Below, piece after piece: positions 38,149 to 49,270 of a stretch of 64,000 bases of DNA (positions are counted from its first letter, which is position 1; every line of letters begins with the position of its first letter). A model generated the notes under the pieces. It was not told where the DNA came from, made no database searches, and saw only the letters and a list, made by a program, of their open reading frames with translations. The position numbers were made by a program, and so were the translations under genes. Source of the stretch: Parietaria judaica (lineage: Eukaryota; Streptophyta; Magnoliopsida; Rosales; Urticaceae); assembly GCA_954871525.1 (NCBI GenBank), contig OX940866.1, forward strand, positions 13,663,001-13,727,000, written 5' to 3'.

Positions 38149-39187
38149 GGATGTGTTTGCTTGCATTAAGATTCAGACGTCTGAACCTTAATGGACATCT
38201 GAATATTAAGATCTTACATCTGGATCTGAATGCTTGAAAATTAAAGTCTGTTTGTTTTTTAAGATCTGAATGCAGATCTGGATGTAATTTTATTTTCTAA
38301 TTTGTACTATACTTATTAAAAAATAAATATTTAAGATACTTTTTTAAATACTATGAAATATAATATTAAATATAGTATTAATTTTTAAATTAATCAAAAT
38401 ATTTTTAATAACATGATTAATATTTCATAAGAGCATTTATTTTTTAATTAAGTTTTATTAGATAATATTATTAAGTAAAATTTATTATTTTGTGACAAAA
38501 TTTTAAAAATTCCTATCATAAATAAATATTAAGATAATATGTTAAATATTATAAAATATAAATATATGATATAATATTAATTTTTAAACTAATCAATTTT
38601 AATACGAAATAATTAGTAGAAATTATTTATTATTAAAATAAATCCCTAATTTGAAAATTTATTTTTTGAATAAACGTATCCATAATTTTTTTATGAATTA
38701 ATTAATTATTTATTTAATAAATTATTATTATTTTTAATTTAGTTAATTTATTTAGTAAAAAACGAATTTCATAGTTTTTTAAAAAGCATAAAAACTATAT
38801 CTTCTCACCTATTATTGGATTCGTCTCGTCGCAACCTTTTCGATGATGTATTATATGAGTCAATCCGATGCTCGAAAAAAAAAGTTATGGGGTTTTGAAG
38901 TTTTGAGGAGGAGAGAGAAAAATATAATAATAAAAAATTAATAACTTGGCCAAACATAAGATATAACCTGAGAAATAGAGAAAATGAGATAAGATGTGGA
39001 CAAATAATGAGAAGAGAGAGAAAAATAATAGGTCTTAATATAATTCATATTGGGTTTCACATCTGACCGAATAAGTGGTCATTCAGACTTATTAAGAGGT
39101 TTCAAAATAAAAAAACAAATGCACTTAATAGCCCTGCATCTGACCCATTAAGATTCAGATGTTTATTAAATGCAAACAAACACACCC
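38149..39187. mobile_element. Non-autonomous PIF/Harbinger-like inverted-repeat element
   Basis: The left end GGATGTGTTTGCTTGCATTAAGA and the right end (read in reverse) GGGTGTGTTTGTTTGCATTTAA are imperfect inverted repeats. Both are flanked by TAA (38146-38148 and 39188-39190), the 3-bp target typical of PIF/Harbinger. The interior is AT-rich with no coding capacity. Inverted similarity continues inside, as cattaagattcagacg recurs in reverse near 39140-39165. Confidence 0.7.
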
Positions 39188-39339
39188 TAAATCGAGTTAT
39201 CACATGCTCATACATCTTAAGATGTCACGCTATCAGTCTTCCTTACTATCTCTTTCCAATTTAAGTTTTTTAGTAATGATTAAATCGTGTATTATACATT
39301 TCCCGCCGCGAGCTAATAAGCGAGTAAGGCGACGACCTG

Positions 39340-39648
39340 ATGCCTCAGTTTCAAAGGGCCTCAAATAACCAACTGCTGGAAATGGTGGACGACGCAGAAA
39401 TGGTGGACGACGCAGAAATGGAAGAGCTTTTTCGTTATTTGTTGTGCTTGTATTATTTTTTTCACGAACAAAGTTCTAATTCTTCGAAGCAAAATAGTAA
39501 AACGGCCTGGTTCTATTTGCTTTTTCGATTAGGAACAATATTTGCACCCCTAATTAAGATAGATCATATTATTCATTTCACAGAATTAGCAAGTCCATTA
39601 AATATTATCGAGGGATTTTGTTCTATCTTAAGACCATATTTTATATAG
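39340..39648 (+). other. Unrecognised open frame with hydrophobic segment
   Basis: A 102-codon frame starts with a tandem 18-bp duplication (MVDDAEMVDDAEM) and continues into a hydrophobic, aromatic-rich stretch (FYLLFRLGTIFAPLIKI). Similar open sequence may continue past the stop. I do not recognise a family. It may be a fragment of a larger gene carried by a transposon, or chance. Confidence 0.25.
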
Positions 39649-39744
39649 CATCATAACACTCCATTAAACATTGGATATATTTGTTCCCTTATACTTGGAT
39701 GGGGATGGTTTAACTTATCTCTATTGTATCATGGGGAATTATTG

Positions 39745-41190
39745 GCAAAAGTAGCCAACTTGTTGCTTTTGTATCAATTATATAGCCAATGCGATTTAAT
39801 GTTGGCAATAGTATCTAAAGTTTGTTAATCGTCTTCAATGATAATTTCCATCCATTTATTTTTAACACCGTTAGTCAAACGGAGATGTGGCACCGTTGAC
39901 CGCGACATGGACAACCACGTGGCACGCCACATCATTTTTAAAATTTTAATTTCTTATTTAAAAATTAGTTTATTTTAATTTAGTTTATTTAATTACTTAT
40001 TTATAAAGCGCGGATCCCACTCATTCATGTCATGCTATAAGAAACATAGTTATAGCTCGGTTTGACTTTTTTGGTTTGGTTTGACTTTCTTTGGTCGGGT
40101 TTTGGTTGACTTTTTCAGTACGGGCTCGGGTTGAATTTTTCCATCCGGTTTCGGTTTAACTTAATGGTCCAGGTTCACCTTGATTTTTTTTATCCAGGTT
40201 CAGTTGGAATCAGTTTGACTTTTCTTGGCCGAGCTCGGGTTAACTTTTCATGTTCGGGCTCGGGTTGAATACATATAATTAACTCTATTGTAATACATAT
40301 AATTTTTTTGAAAATATTTTTTCTTGGTCATTAACAATTTTACAGTTTGTGGTAATCGATTGGTAAGTTATACGAGATTCTTCACTAATATGCCATATAC
40401 TATTATATTATTCTTAGTTTTAAATTTTTTAAACTTGACTCTTTCAAACAAAAAACCTCATTGAATTATGAAATATAAGTCTACAGACAGAAAAAAGTCA
40501 ACCTTACCAGGATGGAAAAAGTCCATCTGAGCCCGAATTAAAAAAAGTCAATAAAACCCGACCCGAAAAAGTTAAACCGAGCTTGGTATTAAAAAGTCAA
40601 ACCGAGCACGACATAAAAAAGTTAACCCGAGTCCTCCAAAAAAAAAATCTTTCCCAAGGCCGGTTCGGAAAAAATCACGCATGAAAATCAAGAAAAACAT
40701 ATCACTTATTAACAGATATATTTCCTATTTAAATAATTATGTATTTTATAGCATGATATAAGTGATTTGTGGTGTAGTTATGTTGCTTGGGGAGCCCTAT
40801 CCTAGGCATAGGATCAAATTCTCCTACGAGCAAAAAAAAATTTCTCTCCTAAGGACATGTGGTATCCTAAGAGAAAAGAGACTGAGGAGACACGTGGCGG
40901 CGTGAGAGAGGAAAAAGAGTAGTAGGACCCGCACTTTATAAATATAATAAATAAACTACATAAATTAAAATAATTAATTTAGAAAAAATAGAAAAAAAAA
41001 ATTTAAAATGACGTGGCGTGCCACGTGGTTGTCCATATGTCGGTCAACGGTGCCACATTACCGTTTGACTAACGGTGTTAAAAATTAATGGATGGAAATT
41101 TGCATTGAAGACGATTAACGAACTTTAAATACTATTGATAAGCTACATAACTGATACAAACGTAATAAGTTAGTCACTATTGCCAACATT
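39745..41190. mobile_element. Inverted-repeat (foldback) element, class uncertain
   Basis: The left arm from about 39750 (aatgttggcaatagt, then gttaatcgtcttcaatg, then the accaCGTGGCacgccac block) recurs inverted in the right arm ending near 41190. A nested inverted pair is built of repeated gactttttcggtcgggtt-like words at 40050-40270 and 40485-40680. Arms are roughly 250-300 bp at the tips. No clear target-site duplication was found, so boundaries are approximate. Confidence 0.6.
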
Positions 41191-41349
41191 AAATCGCATA
41201 AGCAAATGTCCAAATAATTTGACAATTAAGGTTTTCTTTACGTATCCGGTACTGTTAAGCGATTTTTATTACACGTAAAAAAGTGTATGGACCTTTTTTT
41301 GTATTATTATTTCTTAAGACAAATACAAAATAGAAGAATTAAGTTTTGC

Positions 41350-41540
41350 TACCAAGGATTTGACTGTCGTTTTTGCCGAAAAATTGTTTGCCGTTATCGA
41401 CGGAGTAATCGTTTACCGATGGATTTATCGATGGAAAACCTATAAAAATTATCATTTGCCGTTATCGAAACTTATCGAACTTATCGATGGATTAATCGGT
41501 TATCCATGGATTTATCGATGGAAAACCTATAAAAAAATAA
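41350..41540 (-). repeat. Degenerate CGATAA-rich dispersed repeat, copy 2
   Basis: In reverse complement this matches the words at 7690-8190 (cgataaccgattaatcc, cgataagtttcgataac). A tandem inner duplication of ggatttatcgatggaaaacc lies at about 41420 and 41508. Confidence 0.45.
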
Positions 41541-43719
41541 ATTATAATAACAATTATTATTTACAAATTATAAGTTGTAACTTGTAAGTCAAAAAACTCT
41601 CTTTAGTTATTTACTATTAGATAAAATATGCTTATTTGATAAATTTTGGAAAGAGTCAAAGTCATATTTTACTAAAATAAAATATTTTAAAATCACCAAT
41701 TGTTAATTATATAAAATCTGCCCACTTGAAGTTGTAGCAAAAAAATTGAAGAACTAGCTCAATTTAACCAATTTTCTAAAAATATGTACTTTTGCCTCAA
41801 TAGTTGGAAAACGTCAAATTACGAAACAAATTATGTCAACCACACAATTTAGGAATTATATACAATATTATAAAATGAAATTACACCAAAAAAGTTGATT
41901 AACTAGCTCAATTAACCAATTTCTGAAACATCTGTACTTTTGCCGCAATAATTGGACAATTCGGGAAAATATGAAAATATATAACAATTCGAACAAACAC
42001 TAAAGTCACCCCAAATCTACAAAAAAATAACAAAAATCACACAAAATATTATAATTCATCCATATTCCTTAATAAACCTAAAAAAATCAAATTCAACAAT
42101 AACATTTGATTTAAAACCTAAAATGTACAATCAAAGTATCATGAAACTCAAACTTGAACTTTCATTCAACCTAATAGCTTTCTATGTAACTATATGAAAT
42201 ATAGAATAAAATTGTAAAAATTTGACATGATTCATACATATACAACAGTTAAATTTCAAACACACTCAAGATCCACTAAAAAAAACCCTAAAAATACCTT
42301 TAAATTCTAAAATTAAAAGAAATTGGAACTTTTGCCGCGAAAAAGAAAAAACTATACTGGGGTTGACTTATCATTTTTGACCGAAAAGTAACAAGCTTTT
42401 CGAAAAAATACACTTGAAAACTTTGCTCGATAAGTGACTTGCTTTTCGAATCGAAAAATCGCGATAAGTATAAAACGACAACGATTAGAGGAGATAAGTT
42501 ACCGAGAAGTGGTTTTCAGCGATTAATCGCTCGAAAATCGTTCGAAAATCGCAAAATTTCGATCCTTGATATACATGCTGTGAAAACCAAAAAAGAATCT
42601 TCGTTCCGTGTGTTTCACTCAAATAGAGGCAATTATTCTTTGTCCAATGAAACTCATGCATGTGCTCGCTCATCAAGACTCCGCTCACTTCAGTTTAGTC
42701 TACTTGCTCATATAGTAAACTATAAAACTAGGGTTTCATATCATTTTAGCATCTGAAATTTTCCTTTTACTTTCAACTATCTTGAATATAGTTTACCATA
42801 TAATTCAAAGTTTGTAGAATTAATATTGGTTTTTAAATGCAATACCAAATAATTAATAACATGCACATGAGCTTTACGGCTACCAGAAGCTAATAACAAC
42901 TTTACATGTTTTTACACTGAATATATTTAATAATGCGAGGGTGCATTGTAACTTTGGCCGATAGTGTCATCCTATTAAGAAAAAAAGTCAATAGCAACTA
43001 ATATTCAGAGGTTGTAGGTCAGCTAGTTCTGTTAATAGGACTCTCTGGCCTAGCCTATTGTCTTAAAAATTGTGCCTACTCGTGCTCCGGATCACAGTTC
43101 GGAACTATACACTCTATAGATCGGAAAACACCTGGTCAAAATACTAGCTCCTTCGCGGTGTATGGATACCGACTATCTCTCACGCGCGGGGAATAGAAAA
43201 ACTTGTAGAACCCTAGGAAGAGAGGTGGACCGAATTATGTGTGGAGAATTTGGACTGGATTATGTTTAATGAGCTCATAGACTGTGTATTTAATGACGGT
43301 CCATTTGAACCTTGCAAACTCATTAAGTACGTGAGCCCACTGGGCCCAAACCAAATTTCGAACATTATCCTTTAGTTTTATGATCCTTCTTATAAGATCG
43401 AATCATAATTAATGTTATTAAAATGTATTTTTTTCCAGAAATAAATCCATTTTTTTTTTATATAACAGAACCGGATTAAGCGAACTTGAATCCCTATTCT
43501 TCTGGACAACTAAAATCGAGATGTAGAATTTCCAAATCCCTTTATCTAAGACAATCCAAAAAGTTAATTAATTTGACCATGATCAAGTTTCAAAATTAGA
43601 TGATAATAACTTGATATACTCAATTAGAATAGTAGCTTTACACTTAATTTTATAAAGGGAAAGTTCATTAGTTAATCATACCTTGTTCAAAATTCGAAAT
43701 CTAGTGATTTTCACTGTTT
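41541..43719. other. Gene-free region with further repeat fragments
   Basis: Contains two degraded copies of a motif like tgtacttttgccgcaataattgg (about 41810 and 41935) and a block rich in tcgaaaaatcgcgataag words (42390-42560). The rest is AT-rich with no recognisable gene. Near 43020-43250 the composition becomes more balanced but nothing coding is recognised. Confidence 0.4.
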
Positions 43720-43852
43720 CCTTCCCATTTTGCCCCTGAGATCGAGTTTTTCCTGTCTCGTTCTCCGGCCTCGGCCAACCTACCGAGGTCTAGTATTTTC
43801 TGCGAGCTGAGTGATTTATACCCGAATTCGGCCAGCCTACCGAGGTCGGTGA
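43720..43852. repeat. Degenerate CCGAnnTCGG repeat field, block 1
   Basis: Contains ctaccgaggtc, cccgaattcggcc and ctaccgaggtcggtga within about 130 bp. It ends at the insertion point of the LTR at 43853. Confidence 0.6.
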
Positions 43853-46604
43853 TGTTGGACATGTGTCCTTAAACAATATGTTTCTTATCCATTTGTAAAA
43901 GATTATGACAAGTCGTTGGATAAAATATGGTGCTTATTATGTTAATCTTATTATAGTTTCTGGTAGAGTAAAATAGAATGTTTGTTCCTTAGTTCATAAA
44001 GGATGCAATTGTGTTATTATTATCACAACAGACTCAATGTGAGGAAGAATTAATAATCATAACAAATGAACTTAAAAATGTCCGTTACCTGATTAACTGG
44101 GTGGGAGCCCATTAATCGTATAAGGTCATTAATGTGACTAAGTGACAATCCTATTCTGGATTTTGTGTGTGTCACACTCACTAGAAGTAAATTAAGTAAG
44201 AAGTGTCTTCATACTGGACTGGACCTGACTTAAACTCCGGAAGTTATCATATAAGACCGTAACTGATAACTTGGAGTTGAATCACTAGTAGATGATCAAA
44301 TGGATATTCGATCTAAGTCCTGAGTGATCTTGAGTCAGAGCTGCTGGCTTGATTGTTCTTTGATTTAACCGTTAAGGAACACAATATATTACCGTTGTTC
44401 CCAACACTATTATTTTGGGAACTTGATAGTCAGCAGTAAGGGTAGCTTGGTCATAGACATAGGCATCACACAGCTCTCTTCAGAGTCATGATGATTCCCT
44501 TGATTGTCGGTGGTTAGAAGTGAGAGGTACCCGTGCGCAACATATGAATCGAAACCATAAGTGGATTACTCATGATATTACTGACTGAGTCAAGGATGAA
44601 AATGCAATGAGGGGCAAAACGGTAAAAACTGTCTACTCATGTATGGATCAACAAGTGAAAGATCAATAACCCGAATTTGATTGTATCAATGGACACCCAG
44701 CTATAATAAAGGGAATAATATATACTGTATCACTAAAGAGTGCAGCCTCGGGTTTATAGTGAAATTACACCGAGGTTTGACGAACACCCTAGCAGTTCGT
44801 TGGAGCTTAAGTGATACGGGTCCATGGTCCCAAGGATAGCTACGTAACGGATGAGACGTACGTGATAGAAACATTTTAAGATGTTTAATCATTTGGCAAG
44901 ACTTATAATACTAATGTCTGTGACAGACATCAGATAGTTTTATCAGTAGCGTGGCAAAAGTACCATATCTTGGTAACCGAAATTAACTGACAAAATAATG
45001 TAGAATTTGGATTTTCTGTCAACATGAAAGTTGTTGGAAATTAAATTCTAAGAAACTTTTCTTTTGAAACTGAGTCGTTTCGACGTACAGTTTGTGATTT
45101 AGAGAATTTCTAAGTTTGTGATCGTTTCGGTAAACTATGAAATTAAATCACATGTCACGAATTTAAATGATGGTGTGACACCATGACATTTGAATGTGTG
45201 ATATTGAGATCAGAGAATATTAATATAATTTAATTATTTGGATTTAATTATTAATACTTTATTAATAATTAATTAATAATTAATACATTTATATTAATAT
45301 ATAAATAATATATATTTATATATATTATAAATGTGCAAATCGATATGCAGCAAAGGAATAGAAACTAATTCCTATTCGAATAACGAGACATGGTCTTTTT
45401 CATATTTTCGGCATAAGTACCAAATGTTTTGGTATTTTAGCAAAAATCCTAAAATCAATTTAATCCATTGGATCGGTTAGGATTTAATATCAACCGTTGG
45501 ATTAAGATAATTGATTTTGACCCTATCCATAATTCAAAATTAATAGCTTGGTGACCAAGCTTAGGGTTTTTCGAATTTGATTATTTAATTGTATCCATTG
45601 GATGGGTTTAAGATTTAATCTTTACCGTCGGATTGGAAATTAATTATATATATAATATATAATTTTCGAATTCAAGTTTAGGATAAAATCGAATTAGGGC
45701 TTTTACCAAGTCTTTAGGTATTTGAATTTATCCTGAATAAATTTGATCCATTGGATTGGTTTAAGATTTATCTGAACCATTGGATCTAGATAATTAAAAT
45801 TTGAAATTAATTATTATTATATATATATATATATTTCGAATTCAAGATAAGGGGATAAGATTGGATTTTAATATTTATAAGTCTTTATTATTTAATTAAA
45901 TCTCTGATTAATTATATCCCTTGGATTTAGATAAGATTAAATCTAAACCATTGGATTGAAATAATTAATTATATTTAATATAAAGAATTCAAAAATTAGG
46001 GAGAGAATTTCTCCAATTCGGTTACAGTCTGAGCCTATAAATAGGGAGCTCATTCTACACATTTTTTACACCTTTCCCCAGAGAAAAATTCGAACTCTCC
46101 CCTTCCTTAAGGGTCTGCGAATTTTTCCTCTGACCTCTCTCTCTGGTTCGGCTTAAGAGACTTAGTTCTCCGGAAGCTTAAAAAGAACCATCAGTTAAAG
46201 TTTGCGACGGAGTCCTTCCGGCGAAGCCCACGCTTCGGTACCAGGAATCCAGGAGAATATCCCGGAAGATCACGGGTGTTTCCCTCAGCATTGGCGGAGC
46301 CCTGCCAAGTTCAGAACGCGCAGCCAGAAGTCGACAACTGAGGTACGACCTTATGCATTGGGCTAATAAATGCGACCATTTATTGCTGTCTATATATTTC
46401 CTTTAGACTAGATTATTAATAATGATTTATGAATATTAAATTACCTAATATTTATCAGATCTTGTAATATGGTTATTATCCGATGTTCGGACCGTTGGTC
46501 GGTTAACATGTTTTCCGCTTAAAATAATTTTTAAATGTTACCCGGACGGTTCAACGGCATATTTTGCGATGATATTCATGGGATCCGTGACGTGATCCAC
46601 AACA
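43853..46604 (+). mobile_element. Large LTR (about 2.75 kb) of a retrotransposon, remnant
   Basis: Begins TGTTGGACATG and ends CCACAACA, the TG...CA form of an LTR. It is followed by TGCTATCAGAGC (46607-46618), which differs by one base from the initiator-tRNA-Met primer site used by copia elements. About 15-20 bases later the sequence returns to the repeat field seen on the left, so only an LTR plus the start of the interior survives. The LTR contains about four degenerate units of roughly 130 bp (45440-45960) built around tccattggat and gatttaatct. A reverse-oriented relative lies at the right end of the window. Confidence 0.75.
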
Positions 46605-46944
46605 GTTGCTATCAGAGCTAGATCCAATTTCGAACAGGTGATTTATTCCAGATTGACCTCGGTGATTTATTTGGGACTGACCTCGACGATTATAGCCGAA
46701 GTCGGTGATATTGGCCCAATCTGTATATGTTATTTCCGAATTCGGGGATATTTTTATCCCCGAATTCAAAGATCTAAACAACCCAATATTTTTTACCTCG
46801 GATATATTCATTACCGAAATAAAAAGTATCATTAATTCAAAACCACCAACATCGATGGTGCAATTACATATAAGCATTCGAAGAAATTTGCATGAAACAT
46901 GAAAATACTCTTATCTAACTAAGACAAAGAAAGAGAAAAAAACA
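46605..46944. repeat. Degenerate CCGAnnTCGG repeat field, block 2
   Basis: Contains gacctcggtgattta, gccgaagtcggtgat, tccgaattcggggata and its inverse ccccgaattcaaag. It runs up to the F-box pseudogene. Confidence 0.6.
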
Positions 46945-47810
46945 TCAAAACACGGGAGCGATGCTCTCGACGTAATCATGGGCACAATTTACACGAATTT
47001 CATATAGCTCCTTCCACACTTGTCTCCACCACGGAACAATCGCTGGCTCATGTCCTAAGCGCGGCAATTTTTCCCGCGACTTGTCGATGCCAAGCTTCTC
47101 GTCCCGCAAGTCGTAGTAAACACATGTATGTGTGTTCTCCTGATGGGGGATCAAAAATTTGAAATGAACAACCTCGTCAACCACGCCCTTGCACCTATGC
47201 CAGTCTACCCTCTCAGACAGTCTCAAATGCCCTACATTTCGCCAGGCGTTTCTGCTTCTGTCGAAATCTTGCATGCAAACGCTCAGATTATCATCCAACC
47301 TACTGAAGCACAACCTAACGACCTTGTAGTCGTTGGTCGTGTCGTCTAATTGGCAACCTAACGCCACATGGTGGTTATAAAAGTCAGGGGAATAGGCTGG
47401 TGGAAGCGGAATATGTCTCGACTGCTGAGTCGCCGGATTCCAAAGCACGACTCGCGTGTCGTAAGCCACTCCGATCGAAAGGCAGACCAAGTCGTTGCAG
47501 GAGGCCACGATGTGCACGTTGAGGAAGTTATTGGGGTTGAGATGTGCCACGTTGATATTTTGCAGTCTTTCATTGTTGATCAGCTTCAGTACCCACGATT
47601 CTTGCCCCTGTTCTCCGAAGGCAGTCAGGATTGGGCCGTTTTTGCCTGCCGACGGATTCTGTGAGCGTCGAAGAGCAAGGGGTCGCTAAATAAGGCATCC
47701 CGCCAAGTTTTTGACACGCTCTTGAACCTCATTAGGGTTTTCGCCAGCAGTTCCAGTAGGATGTCGAAGAAGACGATGTCCCGGGGAAGCTTCTCCGAAG
47801 TGTTCTTCAT
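46945..47810 (-). pseudogene. F-box and F-box-associated-domain protein gene, frameshifted
   Basis: On the minus strand the start at 47810 opens an F-box (KLPRDIVFFDILLELLAK, then FKSVSKTWRDALFSDP), about residues 7-50. The frame stops at 47625 after an out-of-frame tail. From about 47650 a second frame continues the protein (GEQGQESWVLKL, VLWNPATQQSRHIPLP, CQLDDTTNDYKVVRL) to a stop at 46945-46947. The second part is the F-box-associated domain typical of large plant F-box families, which serve as substrate receptors of SCF ubiquitin ligases. A single small indel near 47640-47660 separates the halves. The total of about 288 codons is shorter than the usual 350-400 because the C-terminal part ends early. 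It may be a pseudogene or contain a sequencing error. Confidence 0.8.
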
Positions 47811-48049
47811 GGTAATTTTTGAAGAGAAAGATAGGCTGAATATTGAGAGGGTGATCGGAGAGAGAGAGGTGATGATGATGAAATGAAATGAAAATAGGGT
47901 GATTAACTGCCCTCTTTATTTACATTCGGACATGTCCATTCAATAGCCTTTCCGTTGTTTGGGGTTTCACAGCCGACGCTTCAAACTTTCCATGCAGTTT
48001 TGATAACCGTGCACGAAAAGACCAAAGTCAGAGATATGAATGAGTGAGG
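47811..48049. other. Upstream region of the F-box pseudogene
   Basis: Gene-free; a purine-rich gagagagag stretch near 47850-47880 and then ordinary sequence. Any promoter of the F-box gene would lie here. Confidence 0.35.
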
Positions 48050-48560
48050 TCAAAATTATGGGTTTTAATTTCCGAGGACTGCATTTAAGTCCTCGAAGTC
48101 GGTGTTTGATACTTCCAAAGTCGATGATATGAACCACCGAGTTCGGAAATATTTAATTCGAAGATAATAAATCGCCGACTTTGATTATTTTGCTCTCGTA
48201 ATCGGTAATCCAAAGATTCGAATTCGGAGATAATAAATGTCCGAATTCGGAGATCAAATATATGATCATGAGAGAGGTATTGATAACCGTGCATGAAATG
48301 AAATTCAATTATATCCTTGATCTCGGTCAATGGTACTGCAATTATATCCTCGATCTCGGTGAATGAGACTACAATTTTGTCCTTAAGAGGTCGGTGAATG
48401 ATACTACCGAAGTCAGTTTTTTATACTCCCAAAGTCGGTGGGTGATACTTCCGAGGTTGGTGATTCGTACTCCGAAAGACTATGGTGATGCTTCCGAGGT
48501 CGGAGATAATTTCGAGATCAGTGATATTTTCCCGCTCCTAAATATGCCTATGTCTGATGT
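48050..48560. repeat. Degenerate CCGAnnTCGG repeat field, block 3
   Basis: Dense array of words such as cctcgaagtcggtg, caccgagttcgga, attcgaattcggagataataaa, tgtccgaattcggagat and cttccgaggtcggaga, spaced about 15-30 bp apart. Units are not identical, so this is an old or drifting array, not a clean tandem repeat. A ~40-bp phrase (attatatcctgatctcggt-like) occurs twice near 48308 and 48339. Confidence 0.65.
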
Positions 48561-48899
48561 TATTTGTGTAATAATTTATGGTCTCAAGTTGTGCAATTTG
48601 AACGTTGATCAATCGAGATTTTATATAAGTGGCGAAAATAAATAAAACATAAATTTACAATTAAACGATGAAAATACTTAGGAAACATACATTTCATTAA
48701 TTATAAAAACTTTACAACACGGATATACATTTCATACATCGAAAAACTTTAAAACACGGATATACATTTCATTTGCGATCCTGTACCAACAATTGAGGTC
48801 TATGAGGAGAAATCACTGACCGACGATGTCGATGCCCGTCCTAGTACATCGCCGGATCTGGAATAAAAAAAACAGTCAAACGTTAGTCGGGCAAACGAA
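48561..48899. other. Gene-free gap between repeat blocks
   Basis: Ordinary sequence with a near-duplicate phrase (aactttacaacacggatatacatttcat) at about 48709 and 48748. Nothing coding is recognised. Confidence 0.4.
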
Positions 48900-49270
48900 A
48901 TTGCCACGACACAGAAGTCGGAGTCAAAGATCTCCGAATTCGAATTTAACAACTTCCGATGTTGATTATAATATATATCCTATGTCGGGGATAACACAAC
49001 CGAATTCAGAGTTTTTACATCCGAATTCGGAGATATCTCCGTCGGGGTTAGCATCCTCGAGCTTCGGGTCGGGTTTACCATCCCCAACGTCGGGGTTTCA
49101 ATATCCGAAGTCGGTGTAAAAAAATCACCGACCTCGGATATTGAAATGGCCCCACACAGATCGAGGGATTGCACCAAAAATAAAACACCGACTTTGGCGA
49201 GGCTGTTACCGAATGCGGTGTTACAAACCCTGACATTGGGAAAAGCATCACCGAATTCGATGTTGACCAT
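48900..49270. repeat. Degenerate CCGAnnTCGG repeat field, block 4
   Basis: Contains ctccgaattcgaattt, caaccgaattcagag, catccgaattcggagat, atatccgaagtcggtg, tcaccgacctcggatatt and tcaccgaattcgatg. Both orientations of the non-palindromic variants occur. Confidence 0.65.

Noticed and set aside
43853..46604. Calling this region a solo LTR
   Set aside because: A primer-site-like sequence follows the LTR, so some interior is retained. It is better described as an LTR remnant with a truncated interior.
48826..49119. A 97-codon frame and its antisense in the CCGAnnTCGG field
   Set aside because: The frames arise from the repeated words (SEIS, NSEF patterns) and not from a protein family.
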